In this document: positions 1-9,232 of the stretch, in pieces
How the letters are laid out: each line of letters starts with the position of its first letter
Numbering within the stretch: position 1 is the stretch's first letter
Source: Chryseobacterium pennae
Lineage (GTDB): Bacteria > Bacteroidota > Bacteroidia > Flavobacteriales > Weeksellaceae
DNA length: 64,000 nt
Assembly: GCF_003385515.1 (NCBI RefSeq)
Contig: NZ_QNVT01000027.1
Location: 30,302 to 94,301, forward strand
Direction of reading: 5' to 3'
Made by a program: the position numbers and the translations under genes
The notes under the pieces: generated by a model
Seen by the model: only the letters and a program-made list of their open reading frames with translations
Told to the model about the DNA's origin: nothing
Databases searched by the model: none

Positions 1-1
1 G

Positions 2-250
2 TGGGCTATAAAACTGACACATCTTGTTTCAGTTCCATTACTTTGGCTGGATCGTTGTATACAACCGGTTGCCATCAGTAATATTATCATTTTGATTTTT
101 GGAATTTATTATATTCATTGGGGGAATGGTTGGTTTGTGGTAGGAGGCGGAAGCAATGGAATTGAATTTAATATTCTTTTGATATTTTCTTTTATCAATC
201 TCGTGTACCCTGAAGTTCGTTTAAAAAAAGGATCAACAAAAATATTGTAA
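2..250 (+). CDS. DoxX-like membrane protein, C-terminal part (5' end outside window)
   Basis: An open frame runs in from the left edge and stops at 248-250, giving about 82 residues. It reads as a hydrophobic protein with a transmembrane-like stretch (SNIIILIFGIYYIHW), a glycine-rich turn (VVGGGSNGIEFN) and a second membrane segment ending in a basic tail. The GGGSNGIEFN stretch and closing helix resemble DoxX-family inner-membrane proteins of Flavobacteriia. The start lies outside the window, so full length and operon context are unknown. The family assignment rests on recognition of the tail only. Confidence 0.6.
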   Translation, partial: WAIKLTHLVSVPLLWLDRCIQPVAISNIIILIFGIYYIHWGNGWFVVGGGSNGIEFNILLIFSFINLVYPEVRLKKGSTKIL

Positions 251-413
251 TTTGATCTTTATTTTGAACTGTTAAGAAGGATTAATAAAACATTTTTGAT
301 ATTACTGTATTAATCCTATAGGTTGTTTGTAGATGAAAGAACTGTTTTTATAGCTTTTATATTTTTATATTTGACTGAACAATATTACTTTGTACTTTTA
401 AATCGTAATAAGC

Positions 414-1487
414 TTGAAATCAATCATAAAATCCAAGGTACAGATTCATTTGCTTTTTTGGATATTGTATTATATTCTGGAGGCCTATCTTGACTTTTAC
501 TGGTCCAGATACCAGTTTCCGGATTTCACTTGGCAGATACGGCTTCAGAATACCCTTCTTCTGGAACTGGGGTATCTTCTGATTAAAATTCCTCTTGCTT
601 ATTTATTATTGTATGTGTATGAAAAGATTCATTTTAATAAGGTTATTAAATGTATTCTCTATATTCTGATTATTATACTCGCCGTTTTAGGACATCGGTT
701 TTTTACCCATTATATTATTTATCCTTATATCTATGGAGTCACTGAGACTTTAGGTGATAAGCAGCCTTCCGGATTTATCAACGGTCTGGTGGCTTTCAAT
801 TCCTTTATGGATCTTATTTTTATGGTTGGATTGGTTTTCGGAGTAGAAATTACAAGACAGAAAAACATGCTGAAAGAACAGATTTCTCAATTGAAATCGG
901 AAAAACTGGATCAGGAACTTACCATGTTAAAAGCCCAGATCAATCCTCACTTTCTGTTTAACACTCTGAATAATATCTATGGAATGGCTCTTAAAAAGGC
1001 AGATGAAACCCCTGATGTAATTCTCCAGCTCTCCAAAATCATGCGGTACAATATCTATGAAGCGGCTGAAAAAAGTATTTCCATAGAAAAAGATATTGAA
1101 AATATTAAGGATTTTTTACAGATTCAGAAAATAAGACATCACCATCTTAGTGTGCAATTACAGGAAAGCATTGATAATCCTTCTCAGGAAATTTCACCGC
1201 TTATCCTGATTCAGTTTGTTGAAAATGCTTTTAAGCATGGTGTTTCCGAAAGTCTGGGAGAGTCTTTTATTACCATTGATATTAAACTGGCAGACGGAAT
1301 TCTTACCTATTCTATTGAAAATTCCAAAGAAGAGAGAGCTCATCAGCATTCTACTAAAATAGGACTGAAAAATATCCGCCGCCAGCTTGAACTGCTTTAT
1401 CCTAAACACAGGCTAACTGTTGAGAATAAAACTGACCGATATATTGTGCAACTCAAAATTGATTTCAATGATACATCCAACCTCTAA
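414..1487 (+). CDS. LytS/YehU-type sensor histidine kinase
   Basis: A 357-residue inner-membrane sensor kinase. Four hydrophobic segments occupy roughly residues 10-145 and a short coiled coil (about 145-175) leads to the His_kinase domain. The phosphoacceptor His179 lies in QINPHFLFNTLNN, the signature of the LytS/YehU class. The N box of the ATPase domain is QFVENAFKHGV. The start is a TTG at 414; a stop codon 15 bases upstream in frame leaves no ATG alternative. The 3' end overlaps the LytTR regulator gene by 20 bases, so the two are co-translated partners. No extracytoplasmic sensor domain is visible, so the signal is unknown. Confidence 0.9.
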   Translation: MKSIIKSKVQIHLLFWILYYILEAYLDFYWSRYQFPDFTWQIRLQNTLLLELGYLLIKIPLAYLLLYVYEKIHFNKVIKCILYILIIILAVLGHRFFTHYIIYPYIYGVTETLGDKQPSGFINGLVAFNSFMDLIFMVGLVFGVEITRQKNMLKEQISQLKSEKLDQELTMLKAQINPHFLFNTLNNIYGMALKKADETPDVILQLSKIMRYNIYEAAEKSISIEKDIENIKDFLQIQKIRHHHLSVQLQESIDNPSQEISPLILIQFVENAFKHGVSESLGESFITIDIKLADGILTYSIENSKEERAHQHSTKIGLKNIRRQLELLYPKHRLTVENKTDRYIVQLKIDFNDTSNL

Positions 1488-2169
1488 AAAATACAACTGT
1501 ATTATTGTAGAAGACGAGCCCATTGCCGCAGAAATTCTCGAAACTTTTATTTCCCGGGATCCGGAACTGAATCTGACAGGCACATGTTCTGATGCTGTAC
1601 ATGCAAGCAATCTTTTGAGTATTCATAAAGTAGATCTGATGTTCTTAGATCTTCATCTCCCGGTGGTTAAAGGCTTTGAATTTTTGAAACAGCTGAAGAA
1701 TCCGCCATTTGTGATTGTAACAACAGCCTATCATCAATATGCAGTAGAGGGATATGAACTGAATATTGCAGATTATTTACTGAAACCTATTCCTTATGAA
1801 CGGTTTGTAACAGCCGTTGGTAAATTTAAATACTTAATGGAAGCTGAAGATGCCTTACTGGAAATGGCTGAACGCGATCATATTTTTATCAGCAGTGGCA
1901 AGAAACAGATTAAGATCATTCTACAGGACATTTTTTATATCGAAAGTTTAAGGGAATACATTCATATTCATACTAAAACAGAGACATTTACCTTTAAAAT
2001 GCCAATCAGTAAAATAGAGACAAGTCTAAACCCGAATATCTTTACCCGTATTCATAAGTCCTATATTATTTCCAAACCAAAAATCGAAGTAAAATCTGCA
2101 ACCGTTGTACAGATTAAAGGCAAAAAGCTTCCTATTGGCCGGACTTACAAGCCATTTATTGACTTGTAG
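1468..2169 (+). CDS. LytTR-family response regulator
   Basis: A 234-residue cytoplasmic response regulator paired with the upstream kinase. The receiver domain (about residues 8-125) has the acidic pair in VEDEP and the phosphoacceptor Asp61 in MFLDLHLP; the conserved Lys is in LLKPIPYERF. The C-terminal 100 residues form a LytTR DNA-binding domain (IFYIESLREYIHIHT...FTRIHKSYIIS). The frame is open back to 1420, but ATG 1468 places the receiver domain normally. The adjacent SusC/SusD pair is a possible target by position only. Confidence 0.9.
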   Translation: MIHPTSKKYNCIIVEDEPIAAEILETFISRDPELNLTGTCSDAVHASNLLSIHKVDLMFLDLHLPVVKGFEFLKQLKNPPFVIVTTAYHQYAVEGYELNIADYLLKPIPYERFVTAVGKFKYLMEAEDALLEMAERDHIFISSGKKQIKIILQDIFYIESLREYIHIHTKTETFTFKMPISKIETSLNPNIFTRIHKSYIISKPKIEVKSATVVQIKGKKLPIGRTYKPFIDL

Positions 2170-2176
2170 GATTTAA

Positions 2177-2231
2177 AACCACCCCGTTAAAAATTAGAGG
2201 AATTTTTGCCACCCCTTCAGAGGAGGGGAAT
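2177..2231. repeat. Dispersed palindromic repeat A, copy 1
   Basis: The spacer 2170-2453 has no gene. It starts with an element whose arms CCACCCC and GGAGGGG flank an inner inverted repeat (AAAAATTA / AATTTTTG). A second copy lies in opposite orientation at 63336-63390. It sits directly after the response-regulator stop, so it may act as a transcript end. The rest of the spacer is AT-rich with an attactcat-type stretch near 2341. Confidence 0.7.
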
Positions 2232-2453
2232 GTATAGTCCTTCAATTCAGGAGTTGTGGAAGCTGCAGATTTCCAAAGTATTTTAAATCATTTAAAATAC
2301 TGTAATATATTTTATTCCAGTAATAACAAAAACAATCTCCGTAACTCATTACTCATATTTTAGTAGACTGCATCCTGCCATTCATATATAGATTTCACGA
2401 TATTCTTCACCAATTATTGAATTTTGAATAAACAATAAGCAAAATCAATAATT

Positions 2454-5400
2454 ATGAAATATAAGTTAAAGCTTTTAAGTGCGGGAGTCGCTTTTTTTAT
2501 CGGAAGCGAAACCTATTTCAGCCAGGGAAAACAGGACACCCTTATCACAAACAATATTGAAGGGATTGTTGTCACCGCATTAGGAATCAAAAGAGAAAAA
2601 AGATCTTTAGGGTATTCTACACAGGAGGTAAAAGGGGAAGATCTCAGCAAAAATCCTACAACCAATTTCTTGAATAATTTATCAGGGAAAGTGGCAGGGC
2701 TTGAGATCAGGCAGTCTACCAACTTCGGAGGCTCAATAGATGCCGTATCAAGAGGGTATAAATCTATTTTGGGTGATAACCAGGCTTTATTTGTCGTAGA
2801 TGGAGTTCCCATTATCAATAGGAATATAAATTCAACGGTTCAGCAAAACGGAGGTGGTGGTTATGATTACGGAAGTCCTGTTTCGGATATCAATCCTAAT
2901 GATATTGAAACAGTGAATGTATTAAAAGGGGCTGCTGCAACAGCTTTATATGGATCCAGAGCGCAAAACGGGGCTATCATCATCACTACTAAAAAGGGAA
3001 AGAAAAACTCACAGGGCATCGGATTGGAATACAGTGGAAGTATTTCTGTATCTACTGTTGATAAATCCACTTTTCCGGAATACCAGACACAATATGGACA
3101 GGGATACTGGGGAAATTATTTTCCGCCATACAAGAATGAACCAATGGCAATTTTGTGGCATGATGCCTCTTACGGAGCTCCATATGATCCCAATCTTATG
3201 GTATGGCAATATGATGCCTTCATCCCCGGTTCCAAAAACTTTGGAAAGAAAACACCCTGGGTAATGGCTAAAAACGGACCGATTACCTTCTTTGAAAAGG
3301 CTATTAACCAAACCAATAATATTGCTTTGAGTGGCGGAAATGATAAGGCAACCTTCAGACTGAGCTATTCTAACACCAATGCTACGGATATTATGCCTAA
3401 TTCTTCCTTAATGAAAAATAATTTTGGCGGAAATGCAACTTATAAGATTACCGATAAACTTACAGCAACTCTTTTTGCAAATTATATCACACAAAGAACC
3501 AAAGGAAGAAATTCCACAGGATATACGGACAATATTATGACCGGATTCCGACAGTGGTGGGCAACCAATATAGATATTCAGGATCAGAAATATCTTTATG
3601 ATACTTACCATAAAAACTATACATGGAATATAAAAGGACCGGATAATCTTTCTCCTTCTTATTGGGATAATCCTTATTTTTCACGGTATCAGAATTATCA
3701 GAATTATCAGAATGACAATAGAGACCGTTTTGCCGGAAACTTCAGCCTGAACTATGATGTTTCAAAAAGCATCAATATTCTGGGAAGAGTAGGAATTGAC
3801 GGGTATACCATGATGACTGAGGAAAGAAAAGCAGTAGGTTCCATGCCGGCTTTTTTCAGCTTTAATCCTATAGAACAGCCTTCGGGATATGCTGTTACGA
3901 ATCTCCGCTTTACAGAAACCAATTATGACCTGATCGCTACTTATAAAAATAATGTTGCAGAGGACTTAAATCTGCAGGCATTATTGGGAGGCAATGTCAA
4001 TGTACAGTCAAATTATTCCAATGCACAGACAACAACAGGAGGTTTATATATTCCTGATCTTTATACTATTTCCAATTCGGCATCCACTCCTGCCAAACCT
4101 ATTGTAAACGATAATACAAAATATATTTATGGCGCATTTGTACAGGCTTCTCTAGGATATAAAAACACTTATTATCTGGAAGGAACTTTCAGAAGAGATC
4201 AGTCTACCTCATTACCTAAAGCAAAACAGGTTTATTATTATCCTTCCGTTTCTGCCAGTGTTGTATTCTCCAATCTGTTGAAACAACCATGGTTAAGTTT
4301 CGGAAAGATAAGAGCAGCGTATGCAGAAGTAGGTTCGGATACTAATGCAGATCAACTAAGAAACAGATACATTCCTCAGGCATCTATAGATAATAATCCT
4401 GTGTATTCTTACAATACTTCTTTAAGGAATGCAGACCTTCTTCCCCAGAAACTGAAAAATCTTGAAATAGGAACCAACATGCAGTTTTTAAAAAACAGGA
4501 TAGGAATAGATCTTTCCTGGTTCAGAAATATTGCATTTGATCAAATATTACCCCTTCCCATTTCACTGGCAACGGGCTCTCTGTCTAAAATTCAGAATAC
4601 AGGTGAGCTTACCACAAAAGGGATTGAACTTACTTTGAATGTGACTCCATTGAAATCTGAATATTTTAACTGGGATATGTCTATTAACTGGTCTAATCCC
4701 AAAACTAAAGTCACAGCTTTACGGGAAGGTATAGAAAATATTACACTTGGATCCCTACAGGGTGGTATTTCCATTAATGCTCCCCTCAACGAGGAATATG
4801 GAAGTATCTGGGGAGCAGATTTTGTGTATGATCCCAATGGGAACAAGATTATAGGAAATAATGGGGCTTATCTGCATACTGATGACAGCAATCATAATCT
4901 TGGGAGTTTTCAGTCTGATTTTGTGGCAGGCCTGAATAATTCATTTACTTATAAAAACTTTAATTTAAGCTTTCAGATCGATTGGAAAAAAGGAGGAAAA
5001 GTATTTTCGCTGGATCAGTATTATGGTTATGGAACTGGACTTTATCCGGATTCTGTAGGCTTTAATGATCTTGGAAATCCTGTCAGAAATCCTTTAGATA
5101 ATGGTGGCGGTGTTATTTTACCGGGTGTAATGCAGAATCCTAATAATCCGGGGCAATATATTCCCAATACCATCCGCCTTGACCGTTCAATGTCCAGCCA
5201 GACGCTGGAAACCGATCCTCCTGTGGCAGCATTTGTGTACGATGCAAGTTTTATCAAGCTTCGCCAGGTATCTGTTTCTTATACCTTCAACAATCAATTC
5301 TTAAAAAAGGCAGGGATCCAGAACCTTACACTTGGACTGACAGGAAGCAACCTGTGGATTATTCATAAGAATCTTCCTTATGCAGATCCGGAATCCGGGC

Positions 5401-5486
5401 TTTCATCAGGAAGTATCCAGGGATATCAATCCGGAGTAATGCCTTCTACCAGAAACTTCGCCTTTAATCTGAAAGTTAATTTTTAA
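2454..5486 (+). CDS. SusC/RagA-family TonB-linked outer membrane receptor
   Basis: A 1010-residue outer-membrane TonB-dependent transporter. A signal peptide (about residues 1-23) is followed almost at once by a TonB-box-like segment (EGIVVTALGIKREKRSLGYS) and the plug (about 45-180, with VPIINRNI and GAAATALYGSRAQNG, the SusC signature). The rest is a 22-strand-type barrel ending in the C-terminal motif FAFNLKVNF. The usual N-terminal carboxypeptidase-like domain of SusC proteins is missing. The SusD-like partner starts 10 bases downstream. The pair imports an oligomeric nutrient; the substrate cannot be told from sequence, and no glycoside hydrolase lies next to it. Confidence 0.93.
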   Translation: MKYKLKLLSAGVAFFIGSETYFSQGKQDTLITNNIEGIVVTALGIKREKRSLGYSTQEVKGEDLSKNPTTNFLNNLSGKVAGLEIRQSTNFGGSIDAVSRGYKSILGDNQALFVVDGVPIINRNINSTVQQNGGGGYDYGSPVSDINPNDIETVNVLKGAAATALYGSRAQNGAIIITTKKGKKNSQGIGLEYSGSISVSTVDKSTFPEYQTQYGQGYWGNYFPPYKNEPMAILWHDASYGAPYDPNLMVWQYDAFIPGSKNFGKKTPWVMAKNGPITFFEKAINQTNNIALSGGNDKATFRLSYSNTNATDIMPNSSLMKNNFGGNATYKITDKLTATLFANYITQRTKGRNSTGYTDNIMTGFRQWWATNIDIQDQKYLYDTYHKNYTWNIKGPDNLSPSYWDNPYFSRYQNYQNYQNDNRDRFAGNFSLNYDVSKSINILGRVGIDGYTMMTEERKAVGSMPAFFSFNPIEQPSGYAVTNLRFTETNYDLIATYKNNVAEDLNLQALLGGNVNVQSNYSNAQTTTGGLYIPDLYTISNSASTPAKPIVNDNTKYIYGAFVQASLGYKNTYYLEGTFRRDQSTSLPKAKQVYYYPSVSASVVFSNLLKQPWLSFGKIRAAYAEVGSDTNADQLRNRYIPQASIDNNPVYSYNTSLRNADLLPQKLKNLEIGTNMQFLKNRIGIDLSWFRNIAFDQILPLPISLATGSLSKIQNTGELTTKGIELTLNVTPLKSEYFNWDMSINWSNPKTKVTALREGIENITLGSLQGGISINAPLNEEYGSIWGADFVYDPNGNKIIGNNGAYLHTDDSNHNLGSFQSDFVAGLNNSFTYKNFNLSFQIDWKKGGKVFSLDQYYGYGTGLYPDSVGFNDLGNPVRNPLDNGGGVILPGVMQNPNNPGQYIPNTIRLDRSMSSQTLETDPPVAAFVYDASFIKLRQVSVSYTFNNQFLKKAGIQNLTLGLTGSNLWIIHKNLPYADPESGLSSGSIQGYQSGVMPSTRNFAFNLKVNF

Positions 5487-5496
5487 AACCGTTACC

Positions 5497-6933
5497 ATGA
5501 AAAACATTATAATAAGCTCTCTTTTAGTACTGGCCCTTACAAACTGTACATCAGATCATGTGAATGATGATGCCAATGTAGCCTATACTATGGCTCCTGA
5601 GCCTCTTCTCACGTATGCAGAAAAAGAACTCAGTGATTATATGACCACTCCGAGCGTCAATGAAAATAATTTTCGCCTTACTATGCAATACTGGCAGGAA
5701 GTAACCTATGTAAGTGAAAGTAATTATAATTTTACAGCAAGAAATGTCTCCAATAATGTGTGGGCAGACAATTATGTGAATGTTCTGAATAATCTGAATA
5801 AGGCTAAAGAACTTATAGAACAATATCAGCCCACAGCCTCAGAAGTGAATACCTGGCCTGCAAAGAAACGGAATCAGCTGGCTATTATTGATATTCTTTC
5901 AGTATATACATTTCAGACCATGGTTGATACTTTTGGTGACATTCCTTACAGTCAGGCTCTTAATTATGATAAATTTCCTCTTCCTACCTACGAAAATGAT
6001 ACAGAGATTTACGGAAAATTAATCCATCGCTTACAAACAGATCTCAATAATCTGGAAGAGGGAGAAGGCAGTTTCGGTTCGGGAGATATTCTTTACAGAG
6101 GAGATATAGGAAAATGGAAAAAATTTGGAAATTCTCTGCTTTTAAAATTAGGAATTGCTCTTTCCGACGTTAATCCTGCACTGGCTCAATCTACTATCAA
6201 TGCAGCGATTACAGGAGGAGTTATTACCAATGAAACAGATAATGCTCTTTTTAAGTATCAGGCTGAAACGCCCAACTTTAACCCATTGTTTGAAAATATT
6301 GCCAATAGTGGGAGGGATGATTTTTTTGGAGGAAAGCCTTTTATAGATTTTCTTAATGCCACTTCCGATCCCAGAAGAACTCAATACTTTCAGGATGTAC
6401 ATGGTGAATATATTGGTCAGGTAATAGGAGTATCAGGTGTTTTCTCAGATTTTTCTGCTCCGGGGATTTTCGCTTACATTCCTGTTACTCCCGGAAAACT
6501 AATGACCAGTACTGAAGTTGCTTTTTACCTTACAGAAGCAGCGGCCAGATTTGGAATTGGCGGAAGTCCCGGGGGTCTTTATCAGAATGCTGTACAGGCC
6601 TCTTTTCTGGAGTGGGGGCTTTCTACCCAGGATGCACAGAACTACCTTTCAAATAATCCTTATGATGCTTCCAACTGGAAAAAATCTATTGGAGAGCAGG
6701 CATGGGTTGCTATGTACAACCATCCTGTAGTATCCTGGAATTTTTACCGGAGATTAGACTTTCCGGTTTTACAGGCTCCACCTACCGCTATTGCCAATGC
6801 TGGCGGAAAAGTTCCTGTAAGACTTCAGTATCCAACATTAGAAGCAACAACTAATGGAACTAATTATGCCAAAGCTTCAGCAGCCATTGGTGGTGATAAA
6901 CTCACAACAAAAGTTTTCTGGGATGTTCAGTAA
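5497..6933 (+). CDS. SusD/RagB-family nutrient-binding outer membrane lipoprotein
   Basis: A 478-residue lipoprotein with a lipobox around Cys17 (LALTNC), so it is exported and lipid-anchored at the cell surface. The helical SusD-like fold shows in segments such as IIDILSVYTFQTMVDTFGDIPYSQAL and RGDIGKWKKFGNSLLLKLGIALSD, typical of the SusD-like_2 group. The C-terminal part has SWNFYRRLDFPVL and VPVRLQYP, found near the end of this family. It forms the lid of the SusC transporter encoded 10 bases upstream. A terminator follows, so the operon appears to contain just these two genes. Confidence 0.92.
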   Translation: MKNIIISSLLVLALTNCTSDHVNDDANVAYTMAPEPLLTYAEKELSDYMTTPSVNENNFRLTMQYWQEVTYVSESNYNFTARNVSNNVWADNYVNVLNNLNKAKELIEQYQPTASEVNTWPAKKRNQLAIIDILSVYTFQTMVDTFGDIPYSQALNYDKFPLPTYENDTEIYGKLIHRLQTDLNNLEEGEGSFGSGDILYRGDIGKWKKFGNSLLLKLGIALSDVNPALAQSTINAAITGGVITNETDNALFKYQAETPNFNPLFENIANSGRDDFFGGKPFIDFLNATSDPRRTQYFQDVHGEYIGQVIGVSGVFSDFSAPGIFAYIPVTPGKLMTSTEVAFYLTEAAARFGIGGSPGGLYQNAVQASFLEWGLSTQDAQNYLSNNPYDASNWKKSIGEQAWVAMYNHPVVSWNFYRRLDFPVLQAPPTAIANAGGKVPVRLQYPTLEATTNGTNYAKASAAIGGDKLTTKVFWDVQ

Positions 6934-6974
6934 ATAAGTTTTTTACTTTTTTCATATCAATTATTTTATACATG

Positions 6975-7005
6975 AAGCCTGTATTTTTATAATGCAGGCT
7001 TTTTT
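6975..7005 (+). terminator. Rho-independent terminator after susD-like gene
   Basis: Inverted repeat AAGCCTG / CAGGCTT (6975-6981 and 6995-7001) with a 13-base loop, followed by TTTTT. It lies 42 bases after the SusD-like stop. Confidence 0.8.
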
Positions 7006-7033
7006 ACTGCTATTAGAGTTACCGTTTTAGTGG

Positions 7034-7351
7034 TTAAAAAAGTTTAAGTCCAATGATTCCTACTACAATCAGCAATGCTGATAGTAATCTTAAGATACTT
7101 GCTGAGTCCTGAAAAAGTATAATACCTACTAATAAAGTTCCTACTGCACCAATTCCTGTCCACACAGCATATGCCGTCCCAATGGGAATACTTTTCTGAG
7201 CATACCAGAGAAAACCACCACTCACTGCCATACATGCGATTGAAAACATGATCCAGTTCCATTTATTATTTTCAGGCTGCTGAGATAGCTTAAGTCCCAA
7301 CGGCCATCCGATTTCAAAAATTCCTGCAATAATTAACGCAATCCAGTTCAT
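7034..7351 (-). CDS. sugE: Gdx/SugE-type small multidrug resistance exporter
   Basis: A 105-residue inner-membrane protein with four transmembrane helices. The ion-coupling Glu13 lies in AGIFEIGWPLGLK and the loop GTAYAVWTGIGAVG is the hallmark of the SugE/Gdx branch, whose well-studied members export guanidinium in exchange for protons. The frame stays open for 17 codons upstream, but the Met giving MNWIALIIAGIFE matches the family start. A perfect -7 hexamer-type box (TACCTTTG on the minus strand, 7453-7460) lies upstream. I found no guanidine riboswitch motif in the leader. Substrate is inferred from the family. Confidence 0.9.
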   Translation of the reverse strand: MNWIALIIAGIFEIGWPLGLKLSQQPENNKWNWIMFSIACMAVSGGFLWYAQKSIPIGTAYAVWTGIGAVGTLLVGIILFQDSASILRLLSALLIVVGIIGLKLF

Positions 7352-7635
7352 ACTATTTATTTTAATGATTAGGAATGAAAATCTATCACTAATGACTCCC
7401 AATTTATTTTAATGGTCATCATTATACTATTTCATCCTTCTCAATTACCATACAAAGGTATCAGGATCTACTCATATCCAGAGGTAGAAACTAAGTGATC
7501 CTGCAGAAAACACAGATAAATCGTATTATTCTGAGAATGAAACGATAAACATCTTAAACCAATCTAAGTTTAAATAACCAAAATATTTGATATCTTTAAA
7601 TTATAAAAAACAGATCTATTTAATTTACTTCAGAT

Positions 7636-8139
7636 ATGCTAACAGATATCATTACCTCTAATCTCAATGTAATCTTTTGCGGAATTAATCCAGGCTTAAA
7701 ATCCTCCAACGATGGCCATCATTTTTCAGGGAGGAGCAACCGTTTTTGGAAAGTTCTTCATCTCTCAGGTTTTACTCCTTATGAGATTGAAGCGGTGAAT
7801 GATACTGTTATTCTAGAATTCGGGTGCGGGTTAACAACGGCTGTTGCAAGAGCAACTTCCCGCGCTGATGAACTTTCAAAGGAAGAGTTTGATGATGCTC
7901 TTGAAACGTTTAAGGCCAAAATAACAGAATTTCAGCCTCAGTATGTAGCTTTTCTGGGTAAGGCTGCTTATAAAGCCTTTTCTAAAAAGAAAGAAATTCA
8001 ATGGGGACAACAACCGGAGGATTTTTGTGGGGCAAAAGTCTGGGTTTTACCTAATACAAGTGGTTTAAATCGTGGATTTTCTTTGGATGACCTTGTTGCT
8101 TATTACAAAGAGTTTTATCAGACCATTCATCCATCGTAA
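7636..8139 (+). CDS. mug: G/U mismatch-specific uracil-DNA glycosylase (Mug family)
   Basis: A 167-residue cytoplasmic base-excision-repair enzyme that removes uracil or thymine from G:U and G:T mismatches. The N-terminal VIFCGINPGLKS carries the catalytic Asn of family-2 (MUG/TDG) glycosylases, followed by HHFSGRSNRFWK. The C-terminal PNTSGLNRGF is the DNA-intercalating motif of the family. Length fits bacterial Mug. It converges on the AAG glycosylase gene with three bases between the stops. Confidence 0.92.
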   Translation: MLTDIITSNLNVIFCGINPGLKSSNDGHHFSGRSNRFWKVLHLSGFTPYEIEAVNDTVILEFGCGLTTAVARATSRADELSKEEFDDALETFKAKITEFQPQYVAFLGKAAYKAFSKKKEIQWGQQPEDFCGAKVWVLPNTSGLNRGFSLDDLVAYYKEFYQTIHPS

Positions 8140-8142
8140 AAT

Positions 8143-8748
8143 CTATATTATGTTGGGCTTGCTCACATATTTATTTCCCTTCACAAAAAAACGCCAGGGT
8201 AATAATGCATCTTCCTGTGCATAAGCAACTCCTATGCGAGGCCCTGTGACGATATCTTCAGAAGGATACTGAATTCCGTGATCTTCAATCCATATTTCAT
8301 TTCCGGTCAGATCTTTTTTATTAAATGAACGATCAATTCCCAGAGCTTTAGCAGCAGATCCGGGGCCAGAGGAAATTGCAGCTTTAGAAGCGGGCATATT
8401 TCTTCTGTTTTCCATAATCTCAGTTCCGATTAACGGTTCAATAGCTCTCACCAGAACGGCATGAGGCTCATCTTCCACAGAAGTTACCACATTGAAAAGA
8501 TGGTGAATGCCATAACATAAATACACGTAAGAAATTCCGCCATGGCTGTACAATGTCTCAGTTCGGTCTGTACGTTTGCCTCCGTAAGCATGAGAAGCTT
8601 TGTCATAAATTCCATTATAAGCTTCCGTTTCTACAATAATTCCGGCTGTTATTTCACCATTAATTTCTGTAAAAAGTACTTTTCCCAAAAGATCCTGAGC
8701 CAGAAAAAGGACGTCTTGGGCTGAATAATAGGAGAGTGGTAGTTTCAA
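8143..8748 (-). CDS. 3-methyladenine DNA glycosylase (AAG family)
   Basis: A 201-residue base-excision-repair glycosylase of the AAG/MPG type that removes alkylated purines. The catalytic Glu lies in IVETEAY; SHAYGGKRTDRTETLY and SYVYLCYGIHHLFNVV are family signatures, as is the SGPGSAAKALGI segment. Length matches bacterial members. It faces the mug gene tail to tail. It is not related to the AlkA or Tag folds that perform the same job in enterobacteria. Confidence 0.93.
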   Translation of the reverse strand: MKLPLSYYSAQDVLFLAQDLLGKVLFTEINGEITAGIIVETEAYNGIYDKASHAYGGKRTDRTETLYSHGGISYVYLCYGIHHLFNVVTSVEDEPHAVLVRAIEPLIGTEIMENRRNMPASKAAISSGPGSAAKALGIDRSFNKKDLTGNEIWIEDHGIQYPSEDIVTGPRIGVAYAQEDALLPWRFFVKGNKYVSKPNII

Positions 8749-8789
8749 TTGATTTATGTTTGCCTAAAATTAGTAATAATTTGTTATAT

Positions 8790-8983
8790 GAAGGGCTGGA
8801 AGAGGGAAGCTTGAGGCTGGAAGTTACTATTGGACATATATAACTTTTGAATTACATTTTTAACTTCAGTAAAGCATTGTTGAAAAAGAAATAAAAGAGG
8901 TTGGAGGCGGGAAGAGGGAAGCTGGAGGTTACTATTTCGTTGATAACTTCTGAATGACATTTCTAACTTGATTAAAACACTAT
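8790..8983. repeat. Imperfect tandem repeat, two units of about 90 bases
   Basis: Two units (about 8790-8880 and 8897-8983) share a purine-rich head (GGGAAGAGGGAAGC-type), a middle GTTACTATT and a tail (TAACTT-TGAAT-ACATTT-TAACTT). The gene-free stretch 8749-9232 also holds a pyrimidine-rich version of the head on the other strand near 9138-9182. A short frame ending at about 9138 (EIQKEQMKVQLKKN) might be the tail of a decayed gene, but I cannot identify it. Confidence 0.75.
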
Positions 8984-9191
8984 TTAAATGCAATAGCCAA
9001 CTGTACAGCAACTTTGCTGATAAAGCCGGTTTAAGATTAAAAAAGGAGAAGCAAACATTTTAGAGGAAGCTACTGCAGAAATTCAAAAGGAACAGATGAA
9101 AGTACAGCTGAAAAAAAATAGAATCGCCTCCTGACTGCAAGTACTTCCAGCTCCCAGCCTCCCTCTTCCTTTCTCCTTTTCTTCCTTACTC

Positions 9192-9219
9192 AAAAAAAGC
9201 CCCACATTCCTGTGAGACT
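9192..9219 (-). terminator. Terminator of the pepP-dpp operon
   Basis: Read on the minus strand: a stem AGTCTCACA / TGTGGGGCT including G-T pairs, GGAA tetraloop, then seven Ts. It begins 14 bases after the DPP stop codon. Confidence 0.75.
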
Positions 9220-9232
9220 TCTATTGATTATC

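Noticed and set aside
7352..7446. Guanidine riboswitch before the Gdx/SugE gene
   Set aside because: Looked for the conserved guanidine-I type motifs in the minus-strand leader and found none.
8784..9011. 75-codon frame on the minus strand over the tandem repeat
   Set aside because: Its internal duplication simply mirrors the tandem DNA repeat; no start signal or family resemblance.
9050..9140. Coding-like frame ending EIQKEQMKVQLKKN
   Set aside because: Too short and without start or family; kept only as a note in the repeat entry.
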